DNA of 64,000 bases from Angiostrongylus vasorum. Lineage: Eukaryota > Nematoda > Chromadorea > Rhabditida > Metastrongylidae. The stretch's first letter is position 1, and the number at the start of each line of letters is the position of its first letter. The stretch spans positions 1,757,501 through 1,821,500 of the forward strand of contig JADANN010000032.1 in assembly GCA_018806985.1 (NCBI GenBank). Direction: 5' to 3'. This document shows, piece by piece, positions 21,506 to 34,100 of this stretch. The notes under the pieces were generated by a model. The model saw only the letters and a list, made by a program, of their open reading frames with translations. It did no database searches and was not told where the DNA came from. The position numbers were made by a program, and so were the translations under genes.

Positions 21506-24500
21506 AACAGTAGAGAATCACCTGTCACCTGTAGTCCCGTTGATCGTCCAGTGAGTCGAGCGGCCGCCAGTAAATCTTCCATTTTTCCTCGTTGCGTGCA
21601 AGAGTACTCCAGTGGGTTCTGCTCGCTCTAGCAACTCGTTGAGCATCATATCTTTGTTCTAGGCTTTTAAGAGCTCTGACCATCGGGGTCGGTGGTCCTC
21701 CTGCAGTACGTTTGACATCCCGTGGAATCCAGTCACTAACGGCTCTTGTCCATCGGTTGTCGTTCATGCGCATTACGTGTCCGGCCCACCTAGCGGCATC
21801 TCTGATTTTTGATCGATGACGCACTTCAGAGCTTCGGAAACCTTCCCTTACTACGGTGATATGAGATACTCCTAGCATCGTCCTTTCGACTGCGCGTTCA
21901 ATAACGCTGAGTGATCTTTCATCTTGCTAACGGAGGTCTCGGGTTTCTGACGCATGCATTAACGCAGGAAGTACCGTTGAGTCGAAAAGGTGGGCACGGA
22001 GTCGAGTGTTCTTTGTTTTCTTCACTATATACTCGATGCCCTTGAAGGTTCCCCAAGCTGCTCGTTTCCTTCTGCTCACCAACGGAGATAAATCGTCCAT
22101 GATATTGATTTCCTGGCCCAAACAGACTTAATTTCATTCGGATAAATTCGTACCGTTGAGCATTAATGATGCATACCAAACTAATCCGTTCCTCATGAAC
22201 GTCGTTTCTGTGAGTTTTAAAAGAAGACCAACTTTTTCCACATGAGTTACCAAAGTTGGGCAGCATTCGTTCCGCTTGGCTGTTTAGGGTTATAAGGACG
22301 ATGTCATGAGCAAAGCGAAGATGGTGCAATTGCCCACCATCGATTTTCACTCCCGTGTTATACCATTCCAATGTTCGCAAGACGTTCTCGAGGGTGGCGG
22401 TAAATAATTTTGGCGAGATGGTATCGCCATGAATAACCGATCTTTTGACGTCGTTGTTAATATAGTTGTAGAATGGCGACATCTTGGTTGCGAAATTTTT
22501 GTAAAGCTCACGAAGAATCTTTATGTACTGAGTGGGGAATCCCTGAATATCCACGGCTTACATGACTTCCTCTATCTCAACTGAGTCAAAAGCCTTCTTT
22601 AACTCGATAAACGTGAGACAGGGCAGCCTGTTGTACTCTAGCGATACTTCAATGAGTTTCGTTATCGTGTGGATGTGGTCCATCGTACTGAATCCCTTTC
22701 CAAGCCCTCTTGCTCAGGTGGCTGTCTCCTTCATCCAGTGTTCTCTCAATCTTCTTTAGGATGAGTCGCGTGAAAAGTTTGTAGACGACAGACAGCAACC
22801 AGATTGGGCGATAGTTGCCGATATCGTGGAGGTTACTGTTCTTGAACATTAGCACGCTCTCGCCGGTCTTCCATTGAATACGGACCTTGCATTCAGACAG
22901 TTAACGTGTGAAGAGCCGAACCACTGTGTTTATGAGGACTGCGGGAAGGTTCTTCAGGTGTCCAGATCTTATCCTGTCCGGACCTGGTGCTGTTCGACTT
23001 TTTCACCGACGAAATCGCTTGGATTTCGGAAAGGAGAACAGGTGGTACAACATATCCATCCTCCTTTATTTCATATGACGGAAAGTGCACATGGCTATCG
23101 AAGAGATTGAGTAGTATTCGTAAATGATTTTCTCCATTGCCTTTCTGGATGCTGTAACTGTTCCGTCTGGGCGTCGGAGTGCAATCGTCTTGGTCTTGTA
23201 ATTGGCAAAGCCTCGTTGGGCTTTGCGAATGCTTTTCACAGCCTCTGCAGCTTCGAGCATTACTGCTGCTGTTCTCTCTTTAAGATCTTTTTATCGCCTG
23301 TCTACATTGTTTTGCAAGTTCGGACGTTAGTTCGCGGTTGCCTGCAGCTCTTGCGATTCCACGCTGGCGTATCAGCTGGAGAGTTTCTGGAGGCAGACGT
23401 CTCTTGGTGACTTTCGAACTCTCAGCTTTCATAACGCTGACATGAAGATGTTGAATGAGCCAATCATATTCTTCGCCGATGTTATCGACAATGGCATCTT
23501 CCCAACAGCCGGCTAATCAGTTGAATAAGTCCCAATTTATAGTGGTTTTGGAACTTTGTTTTTTGAATTTAGCGGCTTTTTTCTCCTTTCTGCGAGAAAC
23601 GGAATCTTGCACGAAGGGGGCGGTTGTCTGGTCCTGTGTAGAATTTCGGGACAACAGCGACATCGGTTAGGCAAAACCTTCGGTTTAGTATGATGGGGTC
23701 TGTTTCGCTATGTACTCTCCACTGGTGAGACTAGCACGCCCAGCGTTGGGGGGTGGGGCTTCCGGAATTGCGAGTTACCATGGGTGGTCTTGGTCGTCAT
23801 GATAAACTTAGGAAGCAGCTCAACCTGTTCAGTCCACTCTAATCCGTCAGTCCCAATGTCAGGTTCTTCTTAGCCCAATCTTGGCGTTAAAACCTCCAAT
23901 GATGACGATGAAGAGTGTATGGTCGTCTCCGAAGAATTTCTCCAAGTCCATATAGAATGCTTCGACTTCTTCTCGTCGTAGTTTGATGTCGGCACGTAAA
24001 CGGCGAATATTGTCAAAGCCGGTATTGATGCAAACCTTTTTAATCGTAAACGCCCGATTCGGGTTGTTAGTTGTTCGAATGGATCAATATTCATGTACAA
24101 ACTCGTGTTGACGAGAACGCCAACGCCATCGACTCCTCTACTGTAGCATGTTCCGAGGAACAGTTTTTCTCCGGTGTCATAGACGGTGCTGAAGGAGTGG
24201 CGTCGCCTCGTCATGGCCAGGCCGATGACGTCGTACCTTGTCTTTCTCGCTTCCATGATCAAGTCTTCTATTGAGGACTCGGATGCAAGGGTACGTGCAT
24301 GTAATCTAGGCTCTTTCCATTGGCCTTGGGATTTTAGCAGCCCCTCCATACTCGTCCTACCCAACGCTGTGAAATTGGAGGCTCTTTCGGGGTCGGTAGA
24401 ATGAGGCCCGTTTTTTCACTGTGTTTAGCATTTTGATACCTACGTATAGCTTGCTGGGCTCTGAACGTGGGGGGTTGGGTATGCTCACGGGTAGCCTGCC

Positions 24501-24872
24501 AGGCTCTCCCAGAGTGGACATGGAGCTTATTTGTTGGAGGCGACTCCTAACCGCCTCCCATTTACTTACCTGTCACTTGATTGCAGGCTCTTGGCCGAAT
24601 TGACTCGTAGAATACAATCTGCATAAACTTGAACGTACCCACACATGCGTGCATGAACACGCCTCGTAAATACAGAAAGTATATGCCAAATCGGCGCAGC
24701 AGAAAGACGGAGTCCATCCCCTGGATCCATCTGTGTCCTAGGGAAACAAACGGTCGTTTTTTGGTCCGCGATTAAACCCTTATCCGCCACCTGCGGACGC
24801 GTCACCCTAGCTTCGCGACTAACCGGCTCGAGATCCCCTCATATAAGGGACCTCCGTGGAACAGTAGAGAAT
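21506..24872 (-). repeat. Target-site duplication pair flanking RTE copy C
   Basis: AACAGTAGAGAAT occurs perfectly at 21506-21518 and 24860-24872, exactly bounding the LINE. Confidence 0.93.
21519..24859 (-). mobile_element. Full-length RTE-type LINE copy C (3,341 bp), inactivated
   Basis: Minus-strand copy of the family at 10000-13339 with the same ends: 3' CAGGTGACAGGTG at the left, 5' UTR with CCCTTATATGAGGGG at the right. Pieces of the ORF include [19 protein letters not shown] and PALTIFAVYVPTSNYDEKK (endonuclease), QGFPTQYIKILRELYKNF and LHHLRFAHDIVLITL (RT), AHLFDSTVLPALMHASET and WIPRDVKRTAGGPPTP (C-terminus). The catalytic block reads Ala-His-Asp, so it could not be active even without the frameshifts. 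The perfect target duplication suggests fairly recent insertion. Confidence 0.93.
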
Positions 24873-25720
24873 ATAATAAATTATACCTCTAAATTTCCAT
24901 TTCCACTGAAACAAGCCCCAATGTAGAAATCCCACTGTTTGGAACAAATCAGGTGCTTTCAGCCTATTTGCAAATTTAAGTTAACAATAAGCAACTATCC
25001 CTATGGAAAACCTTCAAATGTACAATCCGAGAATTTCAAACAATCAGTGCAGCTATGCTTTAACAAGGAAAGTCATTGAAGAACTTTGCAAATAACAATA
25101 CTTTTTGTTCAAACTAGCAGTTTCACCTACCATGGCGTTGGTGAAGTTCCACTTCTCAATTCCAAAAAAAATTTTTTAACCATGTTTAGCTATCTAGAAT
25201 TTATAATCCAAAGTGACGCACCATCTCATAATGCACAATGTCGGTTGTCCAGCACACTTCCACAAATATGTCAACGTTTTATAAAGACAGAATAGAGACT
25301 CCAATTCAGCAGTTACATGAATGTTACAGTAACAATAGTACAACTGCTTTTTAAAGGTGGACATTCTAACTACTCTCCTCAGATTCCTATCCACAAATCT
25401 TGGAAATAAAAAAAAAGTCCTTGTACTAGACGAATTAGTTAAACCCATATGTTCGCAAAACCACATTTCAAAAATCACGAAACATCAAGTGATACGCAAG
25501 TATAGAAAATTTCTATAAATTAGAGGTTGAAACTCTACTAACACTTAGGGTACAAAGAAAAATACTTTTCCGAAGTGAGTAACTGTACAGCAAAATTAGA
25601 ACATTGTTGCATAACATATTTTACTATATTAGGGAAAATACAATCAATACGAAAAACTGAACGGTTACTAGTTAAACCGCTCTCTTCATGCTTCAACGGC
25701 TCATGTAATGAAAATACTTT
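24873..25720. other. AT-rich stretch, probable 3' flank of the UBXN4 gene
   Basis: No exon or known repeat seen. Being downstream of a minus-strand stop codon at 25721, part of it is presumably that gene's 3' UTR. Confidence 0.4.
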
Positions 25721-28700
25721 CTAAAGAAACTGTGTAGAGTTACCATTCCAGTTCGCATTTTCGTCATCTGTATCGTCATTTGTGTTGTGAAGCCGGCTCA
25801 TGTTACCTCGCTAAAAATCCCCAGAACAAGATTTTTAAGAAAGAAGGCGAACAATCTTTGAAGAATATATTCAGAAAACATTTAAATCTGCTCAGAAAAG
25901 ATTACGAACGAACCCGCCGTATGGTTGCTCCCTCTGCACGTGGCTCACGTTGGATCTTAACCGCATCATTCTGGGTTTGCTTCAGGTGAGTTCTCGAAGT
26001 CGAACCATTGCCTAAAACATCCTCGATCACGACAGTATTTGAAGGAATGGGAGCACGACAACTTCTATGATTCTCAAGTCGACATTTAAATGAATACTAG
26101 ATCAAAATCATGAAATTCAACACGAAATTCCTCCTAATAATCTAAAAACAAGTAGCAAGATTTCACCAGAACGCCATCCTATCCAGCCTGCAACCATACT
26201 GTAGATACTTTGTAGTGGTGCAATAACTATTAAGGAGAACAGAGAGAAAATGCCACCAAGTGGAGTAGCCGAGATAATGTGCGAAGTCTTGTTCGGGGAC
26301 TGGAATAAACAACGCAATAAGCAGATTTTGCAACTTTCCCAAATGAAATGACTCTTCAACTTTGAAAGGATTCCATAGCGAGCAAAGTACCTGAATAACG
26401 AGCAGAGTGCACGTTGGCGTTAAACAAAGATCGAAAAACGACTTTTGAAGCTCATCCTCACTGAACACCTTGCGTGGGAACATCTGAGCTATGGAAAACG
26501 ATCCGCTCACACGACCATCCTGAACATAACTCCAATTATTTTGTCAACCAATGATGAGGTCGTATAACTTCGGCTTAAACTATAGTTTCACCTGTTCTAT
26601 TAACTCCTTCAAAGTACAAAGGAAATCGCTCGATAGGAACTCTTCCACAATGTTTTCGCCATTAGGTAAACGGACTTGGACACGACACCTAAATTAAAAA
26701 CCAAGCGATGATAGTATACTGATGACATTAGTACAAACACGAATCAACCTGAAACATGTAACAGACTATTGTGAAAATATGCCGAAAGATCCAGAAAATG
26801 AGATGAATGAAAAAAAGATGGTCATATATCAGTACTCATTCGATTTTTATTGTAGGACCTTGTTTTCTTTGTTATTGTGACTCGTGCAATTACTGTACTT
26901 ATAAGCCTACTTCTTTCACAGAGTAGCGCAACGTGTTCCATTCTTACAAAAGCCTTTCCTTCATGTTTAGCACTACACCTTTCGGAATTTGGAATGCCCT
27001 TTCTACGAGTTCGGAAAACGGTGAGGTCTAGCCAATTTACTGTTACAACTGGTGTGGTCGAGTACCCCACCGTCCCCTGAATAACCCATGTAGGATTGGA
27101 TGTAATTTTCTTCTGGATCACAAAAATTTACAAAATTACTATGTATCTTAATATTTATACATCTTAGGTGTTCACAATTGTTTCGAACTCCTCTCTAAAG
27201 AACTTGTTTATTCATACCGGTCACTTGCAACTGGTTCTAACTTCGGCATGGTAGTTTCTGCCAAGGGAGTTTTGTCAGCTACGGGAATACCACGGCGTTC
27301 TCGAAATTCACGTTCTTCCCTGGAAATTAGTTCTTGGAACCTAAAAGCTCTAAGCAAATAAAAGCATGCAGAAGATCTCGTCGAATAAAACTTCTCCAGT
27401 CAATTTTACTCCAATGGGATACGTATGGAAAAAAAAGGAAAAAAAGGAATTGCACCTGTCAGCTTTAATTTGAGCTTTGAGTCTTTCGCGCTCCCGTTCT
27501 GCCTCAATCTTGTCACGTCGACGCTGAGCCGCAGCCTCAATAAGTTCCTGTTCGCGGCGCTTTTTCTGTGCTTCCTGCAAAAGTTTTCCTGTATTAATCC
27601 GCTCCTGCTCTCGCTTCTTCTCCTCCTCTTGCTTTCTTGCTTTTTCGATAGCAGACTTTTGCTCCAACAAAAGCTTTGCCCTAAATAACGGCTTCGGGAG
27701 TTGCAACGTGCTCAAAGTGCCGCATATGTTGTAAGACAACAGATAATATCAGGTAACAGATAACACAGATATAAGGTATGAACCCAACATCTAACTATAA
27801 AACAGTAAAAACCTCACCTTTTAGTTCTTTCTTCCAAGGACATCCCATTAGATGGAGATGGTGATGTAGAGCTAGATACTAATGGCGCCTTAAAATATTA
27901 GGCCTACTTCATTTTAAATTCTGCTCGAAGGATGCTGTAACAAAATACTCAGTTTTACCCAAAGTTAAGATCCAGTTACTGAAATTTGGAATAGAGATTG
28001 AGAAATGTATAAGGAACAGAAAACAAAAGATAAAGAAACCTTATCAAGTGAGGAACCAGCAACCGCTTGAGAAGAACCTTCAATCTTCTGACTCGACTTT
28101 GTAGATGCAGAGAAGATCTACAAATCGCTTCTATTGAAATTATTCGACCTACCTGATAAGAATGCTGTTGAACAGCTTCAAAAGTCAAAAACGATACGCT
28201 ACTGATTAAAACAGAGAGAAATGAAATCTAATAACTTAACTTACCTTTACAGAGTTAACGATCTTTGTGAAGAACTCATCAAAACTAAGGTCCTTAAGAA
28301 GGGTTATCACTTCGATCGGTTTACCCAAATTGTCGATGATGTACGATGCAGGTAACACTGGAGTTGGATCTGAACGAAGCAGCAAACAATATTACCGAAG
28401 CTTCTGAAACGCGTAAAAAAAATGCCAAAATCGTCAAAAAAAATTTTCGGTGGATGAGCAGTGTTATGGTATAAGGAACGTTATGAAACGTAACGCGCAA
28501 AGCGTTCAACGTTGATCAATCACTAAGGGACGCGCCAAACATTCGTCTTCATTAAGCACCGCTCGAGGTGAATGAATGCATATCTAGCTTATACAATGGC
28601 TTGCGATGGCCTAGCAATTTTTCAAGCCTGCGTTTTCATCCTCCTTAAAGATTTAGTGCCAAATCAGCCAGCCCACAGGGTGGAAAGCTCAGTTAGCCCG

Positions 28701-30872
28701 TAGCGCGAGATCGAACCAACGACCATAAATGTATTGCAGAGCACTTTTGACAATGAACCGTTCGCTAACACCCGTCCAAGAAATATTACGCCAAAGAGGA
28801 ATGAGATGATGTAAATGTAACATTACAGTACTCTGAGTGGGCATGTTTGCAGCTGAAATAAATCAAATGTGTCTGTTGTGTGTGTTGTAGACACATTTGA
28901 TTTATAACCGTAAATTATTTATGGATCACAGGATAATACTTCTACATGTCACCATACCCGAAGCATTTAACCACCATAAACGACGATCGAAGTGTAAAAT
29001 GTGTAGAGAAAAATGTGCTAAGACTCGCACACTCGTGAAGACTAGCATTTATGTACTCAAATACAATACTTTAGCATTAGTTACTCACTTACTTATTTGC
29101 ATACTTGGATGGCCAGTTCTCACCAGCTGTGCGGTGCCAGCAAAATTTCCATTTTTCAGAGTTTTGCTTATTTAGCCATCGTAGTTCCCTGGAGTCCCGA
29201 AATCAGCCTGGCGAAGGCTTGCCCCAGGTCGTCACCACCACAACCGGTAGCCGCGCTTGTGGATCAGAGGGAGATATGCCACCATGTGACTAGTTTGATA
29301 CCAGGACTGTGGTGGATCCTGATATTCGTTTACTCGTTTACTCTCAGTTAGGCTTTCTGATGGAAACGCTGGACTCCTTCTCAGCTCGAGAGACCCGGGG
29401 ACACTTTAGCCTACAAAAAAGAAACCTACAAATTTGCGAAAACTGCTTCCTTGCTTCATCTCTTTCCATTAGGTGAACACCGACAACTGGACAATCGAAG
29501 AGCGAAGTTTCAACCTAAACTCAAAACTGTAACAACGATGAATTTCGACTTAGAACTCAATATGGAAAAATAAGAAATACTGGTGAAAATAACACAGCAC
29601 TAATCATTTGATGAGAGGAAAATGCCCCGTACAAACATACAAGTGCGAATGACATGTGACGTTTCTAAGTTACTGCTTATGTCGTAGTAGTTGTTACATT
29701 TATAAAACGATTACCTAACTTATTCGACAAAAAGAATCCATGTCAATGAATTTTACGGCTTTTTTAGCTTGACATATTCTAGCTACCCTTCAGCCCCCAC
29801 TCAAACTAAAAAGACTTATATAAAGCTGATATATCTGCAAAGACCGCAGGTGTCTGCGGTGGGGAACGAACGCGCTGTTGTCCTTTCCGGGGAGTAACGC
29901 GTTCACCACCACACCATGCGGATCCTTCGTTTCGCCTGTCTCTCAGCTAGTTCTATCGATCTTTTGCCATCAGTAATCACCCATCAACGGGATTGATCTG
30001 GGGAGCCCAAATCGACACTGAACCCAGTTAAGCTAAGGCTATAGTTATAATAAAATTTTTATAAATTAAAAAGACTTATCCACGGAAATGAATCGGTATA
30101 TAGATCGTATCTACAGCATTATATGTACAACGTCGTTAACGATGTTGGTTGAGAATCTCTACAGTATGAATGGCTACGTAAATAAATATGTAAATAACTG
30201 TAAATATTCAATCATATGACGTAACTAACCCTGTAATCTTAACCTTTTTATTTAGTGCCGATAGAACTAGCTGACAGACAGGCGAAACGAAGAACCCTGC
30301 ATGGTGTGGTGGTGAACGCGTTATTCCCCGGAAAGGACAAAAGCGCGTTCGTTCCCCCACCGTAGACACCTGCGGTCCGGAGTTTTGCAAATATCTCAGC
30401 ATTATGAAAGTTATACTTCGTAACCCTGCAATATTAATCTAGGACCTAAAGTGAGAAAAAGAAAAGAGAAGAAATAGAAAGAAAAGAGTGAGGAAGTAGA
30501 GCAGGAAGATTAGTTCTCGATATTCTTCTTGAAAAAACACGAGGTGTTACTTCAAGATTTATTCCGTTAGCGCCGACCTTTCGGCAGTATCGCCTTCTTC
30601 AGAACCGTCCCAGGCTTTGGAACTACTACAGCAAAAATTAGTACCTGTATTTTTACAGTTCTTCATAGTTTTTGTAGAACTCGTCCATAGGATATTCCTA
30701 CTTGTAGACTCGAATGAAATAAGCGCAGAACACCATACTAACTTACTTTATCCCAGAGTTCACGCATCTTCTCGCCTTTACCATCCTCGCTTTCGATGAA
30801 AACAATGAAAAGTGCATTGTTCTTACGCGAAACCTGGATCGCTGTGCTAACCGAACCGGCAAACCACTTCAT
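25721..30872 (-). CDS. ubxn-4: UBXN4/erasin orthologue (UBX-domain ER protein), 12 exons
   Basis: Membrane-associated UBX protein that in animals links p97/VCP to ER-associated degradation. Exons (minus): 30747-30872 (MKWFAGSVSTAIQVSRKNNA), 29430-29514, 28245-28369 (end of the thioredoxin-like region, SYIIDNLGKPIEVITLL), 28040-28117, 27818-27888, 27456-27680 (charged coiled coil), 27218-27340, 26592-26688 (UBX start, CRVQVRLPNGENIVEEF), 26391-26519 (UBX end, FSIAQMFPRKVFSEDEL), 26167-26299 (hydrophobic hairpin, GGIFSLFSLIVIAPL), about 25914-26096, and 25721-25810 ending DENANWNGNSTQFL, which matches the family's conserved C-terminus. About 487 residues against about 508 in human. Junctions agree in phase except between 26167 and 26096, off by one base, so that junction is uncertain. 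The start follows a TTTCCAG acceptor. Confidence 0.9.
28507..28770 (-). mobile_element. SINE family 1, decayed copy
   Basis: Reverse-strand body (GATCAATCACTAAGGGACGCG, TTCATTAAGCACCG, GAATGCATATCTAGC, CTTGCGATGGCCTAGC) and a B-box-like GAGATCGAACC near 28708. It lies in intron 2 of the UBXN4 gene. Confidence 0.65.
28858..28905. repeat. Perfect 17-bp hairpin
   Basis: ATAAATCAAATGTGTCT (28858-28874) and its exact reverse complement (28889-28905) are separated by a 14-base TG-rich loop. Lies in intron 2 of the UBXN4 gene; could be a tiny foldback element. Confidence 0.85.
29092..29402 (+). mobile_element. Retroposon R3, right-truncated copy
   Basis: Shares ACTTGGATGGCC, GTGCGGTGCCAGCA, CCAGGTCGTCACCACCAC and ACCAGGACTGTGGTGGATCC with the other R3 copies, but stops before the CCCAGGAACAC...AAACCGTTG end. 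Immediately adjacent (29430) is a UBXN4 exon. Confidence 0.75.
29820..30066 (-). mobile_element. Short retroposon family R4 copy with target duplication
   Basis: TAAAAAGACTTAT occurs at 29807-29819 and 30067-30079, a perfect 13-bp duplication. Core blocks (minus strand): CATGGTGTGGTGGTGAACGCG and GCGTTCGTTCCCCACCGC, which look like tRNA A- and B-boxes. Orientation is tentative. Lies in intron 1 of the UBXN4 gene. Confidence 0.78.
30215..30425 (+). mobile_element. Retroposon R4, second copy in opposite orientation
   Basis: GCATGGTGTGGTGGTGAACG and GCGCGTTCGTTCCCCCACCG blocks on the plus strand. Together with 29820-30066 it makes an inverted pair about 150 bases apart, which could fold in the UBXN4 pre-mRNA. 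Confidence 0.75.
30545..30620 (-). repeat. PLE terminal remnant with hammerhead-like core
   Basis: Minus strand: CTGAAGA (30602-30596), a possible GGC/GCC stem, then GAAA (30582-30579), followed by an AT-rich stretch AATAAATC. Resembles the PLE ends at 3530 and 5300. Lies in intron 1 of the UBXN4 gene. Confidence 0.6.
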
Positions 30873-31133
30873 CTGGAAAGCAACAGCCGGAGCACTTCAG
30901 AAAAGAAACGATTTCTTTAAAAAAAGCATAACGGTAAGGTGTGCGGCGAGGTGTGTTATTCGGACCAAGACCGACTGGTCGCCATGACAGTAAAAAGAAA
31001 TATTGAAATGGAACGTCATCATTCAATGAACGAGAAAAGCCCGTCGATTGAAGTGTAGCGTGTGTGACTGCGAACAATTCCATATGCTGTACGAGCAAGA
31101 TCATGGGCTTCTTTTTCATCGCAGTGGACCGCG

Positions 31134-34100
31134 ATGTTAGTAGCAGGTATCAAACTGAATCCCGCTATCGCTAAGCCTACCAGTAATGGACAAATTCATT
31201 GCATAGTGTGTAACGCACAGGTATGACCAAGCCTTGCAGTTGTTGAATTTTTGCCTGTAGTTTCTTTTTTGGGCTTTTTTTATGGTTGTTACAGTCAACT
31301 GCATCTTTTTTAACGGTTTACTCCCTCATCGTGGCTAGGAGGTGTTCCAGATTCTGGGGCTGCGATGTACAGCGGGGGATTTATTCCCCCGGCACGGTCA
31401 CCCAAGTTGAGAAGGAGTCTGGCGTTTCCATTAGGAAGCCCAGCTACGAGTAAACCATACCAGAATCCACCACCGTCCTGGTATCAAACTAGTCGCATGG
31501 TGGCAAATGTCCCTCTAATCCACAAAGGTGTCGACTGCCTGTGGTGACGACGACCTAGGGCAAACTTTGGAGGCTGACCTCGGGACTTCAGGGAACCACA
31601 ATAGCTAAGCCAGCAAAACTCCAAAAAAGTAGAATTTCTGCCGGGGCCCTCACTACCAGTGAAGGAAGGCCATCCAAGTATCCAACTAGATTTCTTTTTT
31701 TTTATTACGGCAAGAGTCTGCCTTACGGTTTCATTTTAGTGTCCGTTTATGTATTTCCAAAGTTCAGGAACCTCTTACTGCAAATAATGCACCGGTTTGC
31801 ACTTTCCAGTTTTCTTTATGTTCTGTATTTTGCATGTAAGTGCGCATCTAAAGCAGCTGTTAGAGGTGCCCTTTAACACAAGTAGGTTCGATTCCGCAAC
31901 GCAGGCTCACCAAGCCCTCCATCTGTCTAGTGTCGGCAAGTTGGTACAAGACTTGTCTGGTAGAATAGCAGCATTGGTTCAGTACATCGGTACGCCACCG
32001 CGAATCATTGTAAGGGACTTGATATGCATTCAGTCTCCTCTAGCGATGCTTAATGAAGCCGAATGCGTGGCGATCAGGGACTGATCAATGCCGAGAGCTT
32101 TATCTTTTTTCAAGGTTTTTATATTTTAGAAGTTTCATCATCACTTGTAATACTTTTTGATGTCAACTTCTCAGGTGAAGCCAAAAATTTGGACCGCACA
32201 TCTAAATGGAAAGAAACACAAAGACTCTTGTGAACGGTTGAAGCAGCAGTTAGTTTCCAGCGTGAAGCGTACGAACAACAGTGCATCTTTAGGATCCGAA
32301 GCACCACCAGCAAAGAAGACGAAAGGTAAAACTCCGGACCGTTAGTGGCTGCAGCGGGGGCTGAACACGTTATCACCCTTTCCGGGAGCTAACGCGTTCA
32401 CCTTCATACCATCCGAGTCTTTCATTTCGCCTTACTCTTATCCGTTTATATTCTATTATTTTCGATTTTTTTTGTGTTTTCAGCAAAAAAAAATGACAAA
32501 GGTTTTACAGAGGCGGAGACTGACATGCCATCGTCTAACGGTCCTCTACCATCTGACTTTTTTGATGAAGAGCCTAGCTTGAGTATCCAAACACCATGGC
32601 AAAAATCTAAGGAGGAAGAGAACACGCTAATTCGTGAACGAAAAGGAATCATAGACGGCGTACCGCAAGGGTTCTTTGATGACAAGCGAAGGGATGGAAT
32701 GGTTCGCGAAACCATCGAGAACGAGGCTCACATGAATGAAGAATACGATCGTCTTATGCGTGAACTAAATGAAAAACATATAGAAGAGGAAGCAAAGGTA
32801 TTTGCTGCTGTTCAAGGTCATTAATGTCTACTTTATATGTTTATTTCGCCTTTAATGAAGTTGTATTAGTGTTCTTTCAGGCAGATGAAGAGGATGAACG
32901 TAGTGCACGCCTACGTGATATAGCTAACGCCGATGAACAGATGGAGAAGTGGATGTTGTTAAACGCTATGGAAAAATTGAAAGAGTCAAAATTGCAAGAG
33001 GTAAGCTTCTCCTTATTACCATATGCTAGGTTAATGTCTCTTATGGCCATGTTAAAAGGATGAAGGATAAAGCTCTCAGCGTTGATCACTCTTGTGGGAT
33101 GCGCCATGCATTCGACTTCATTAAGCACCGGTGGAGATGTATGAATGCTTATCTGGCCTTTACAATGACTTGAGGTGGCATAGCGATATATCGAGCCAGT
33201 GATGCTATCCTGCCAGACAAATCTAATACCAATTTTGCCAACTCCAGAGGGATGGAAGGCGTGGTGGACCAAGGGCACGGAGATCGACCCCATGTGCGTT
33301 GCAGGACGCCTCGAACCACTGCGCCACACACCTCTCTGTCGTTGTTAATTGCCAACTGTTCCAAACCCCCTATAAGGATTGTCACACGGAAGCTGATATG
33401 AACTGAAAAAGATTGCTTTTTTTCAAAGTCTTCTGAACAGCCTGCTATAAATGTCAGTTGTTCTGATACGTAAAAATTCACGTTTTCATCATCTGCACTT
33501 CAATACCACTATGAACGACAAGCTGAAGAGATTCGTTTACTTTACAAAAGTAGGGAGACCGTGCACACAGTTTGTCCACTTTTGTAAAGTGAACGATCAA
33601 GAGCTTATCAAAATATGTTATCAGCTGTTATCTTTCTTATACTTGGATGGCTCGTCCCCACTGGTTGTGCGGACCCCCAGCATTATCTCCACTTTTTTCG
33701 GAGTATTGCTGACTTAGCTATTGTGGTTTTCTGGAATCCTGAGATCAGCCAGGCCAAAGTGGGTCCCGGGTCGTCACCACCACAGACAGTCGCTGCCCTT
33801 CTGTGTCGAAGGGAGACTTGCCACCATGCGACTAGTTTGTTACCAGGAGCGTGGTGATATTGCTTTAATCCTAGCTGGGCTTTCTGATGGAAATGCCGGA
33901 CTCCTTCTCAACTTGGGGGGACCCTGCCAGGGAGATGAATCCCCCGCTGTACATCGTAGTCCGACACTCAGGAACGCCTGGGCTGTTATGAAGTACTCAA
34001 ATACTATATATTAACGGAAAAAAAGACATCGCGGAGCAAAACAGTAGTCCACAACTGGACATCTCCTAGAATGCACGTTTTCATTATTCTGTAGTCACAA

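Noticed and set aside
27425..27688. Hydrophobic Leu-rich plus-strand frame
   Set aside because: It is the complement of the charged coiled-coil exon of the UBXN4 gene on the minus strand.
28180..28204. A small extra UBXN4 exon reading AVQQHSYQ (about 28150-28173)
   Set aside because: It looks attractive, but its acceptor would be AA instead of AG, and joining exon 28245-28369 directly to 28040-28117 keeps phase 0.
31797..32084. A 95-codon plus-strand frame
   Set aside because: It is the body of a family-1 SINE; similar frames occur in every well-preserved copy on both strands.
33615..34014. Two overlapping frames of 80-97 codons
   Set aside because: They translate the R3 retroposon; the same pseudo-peptides recur at 29097 and 44154.
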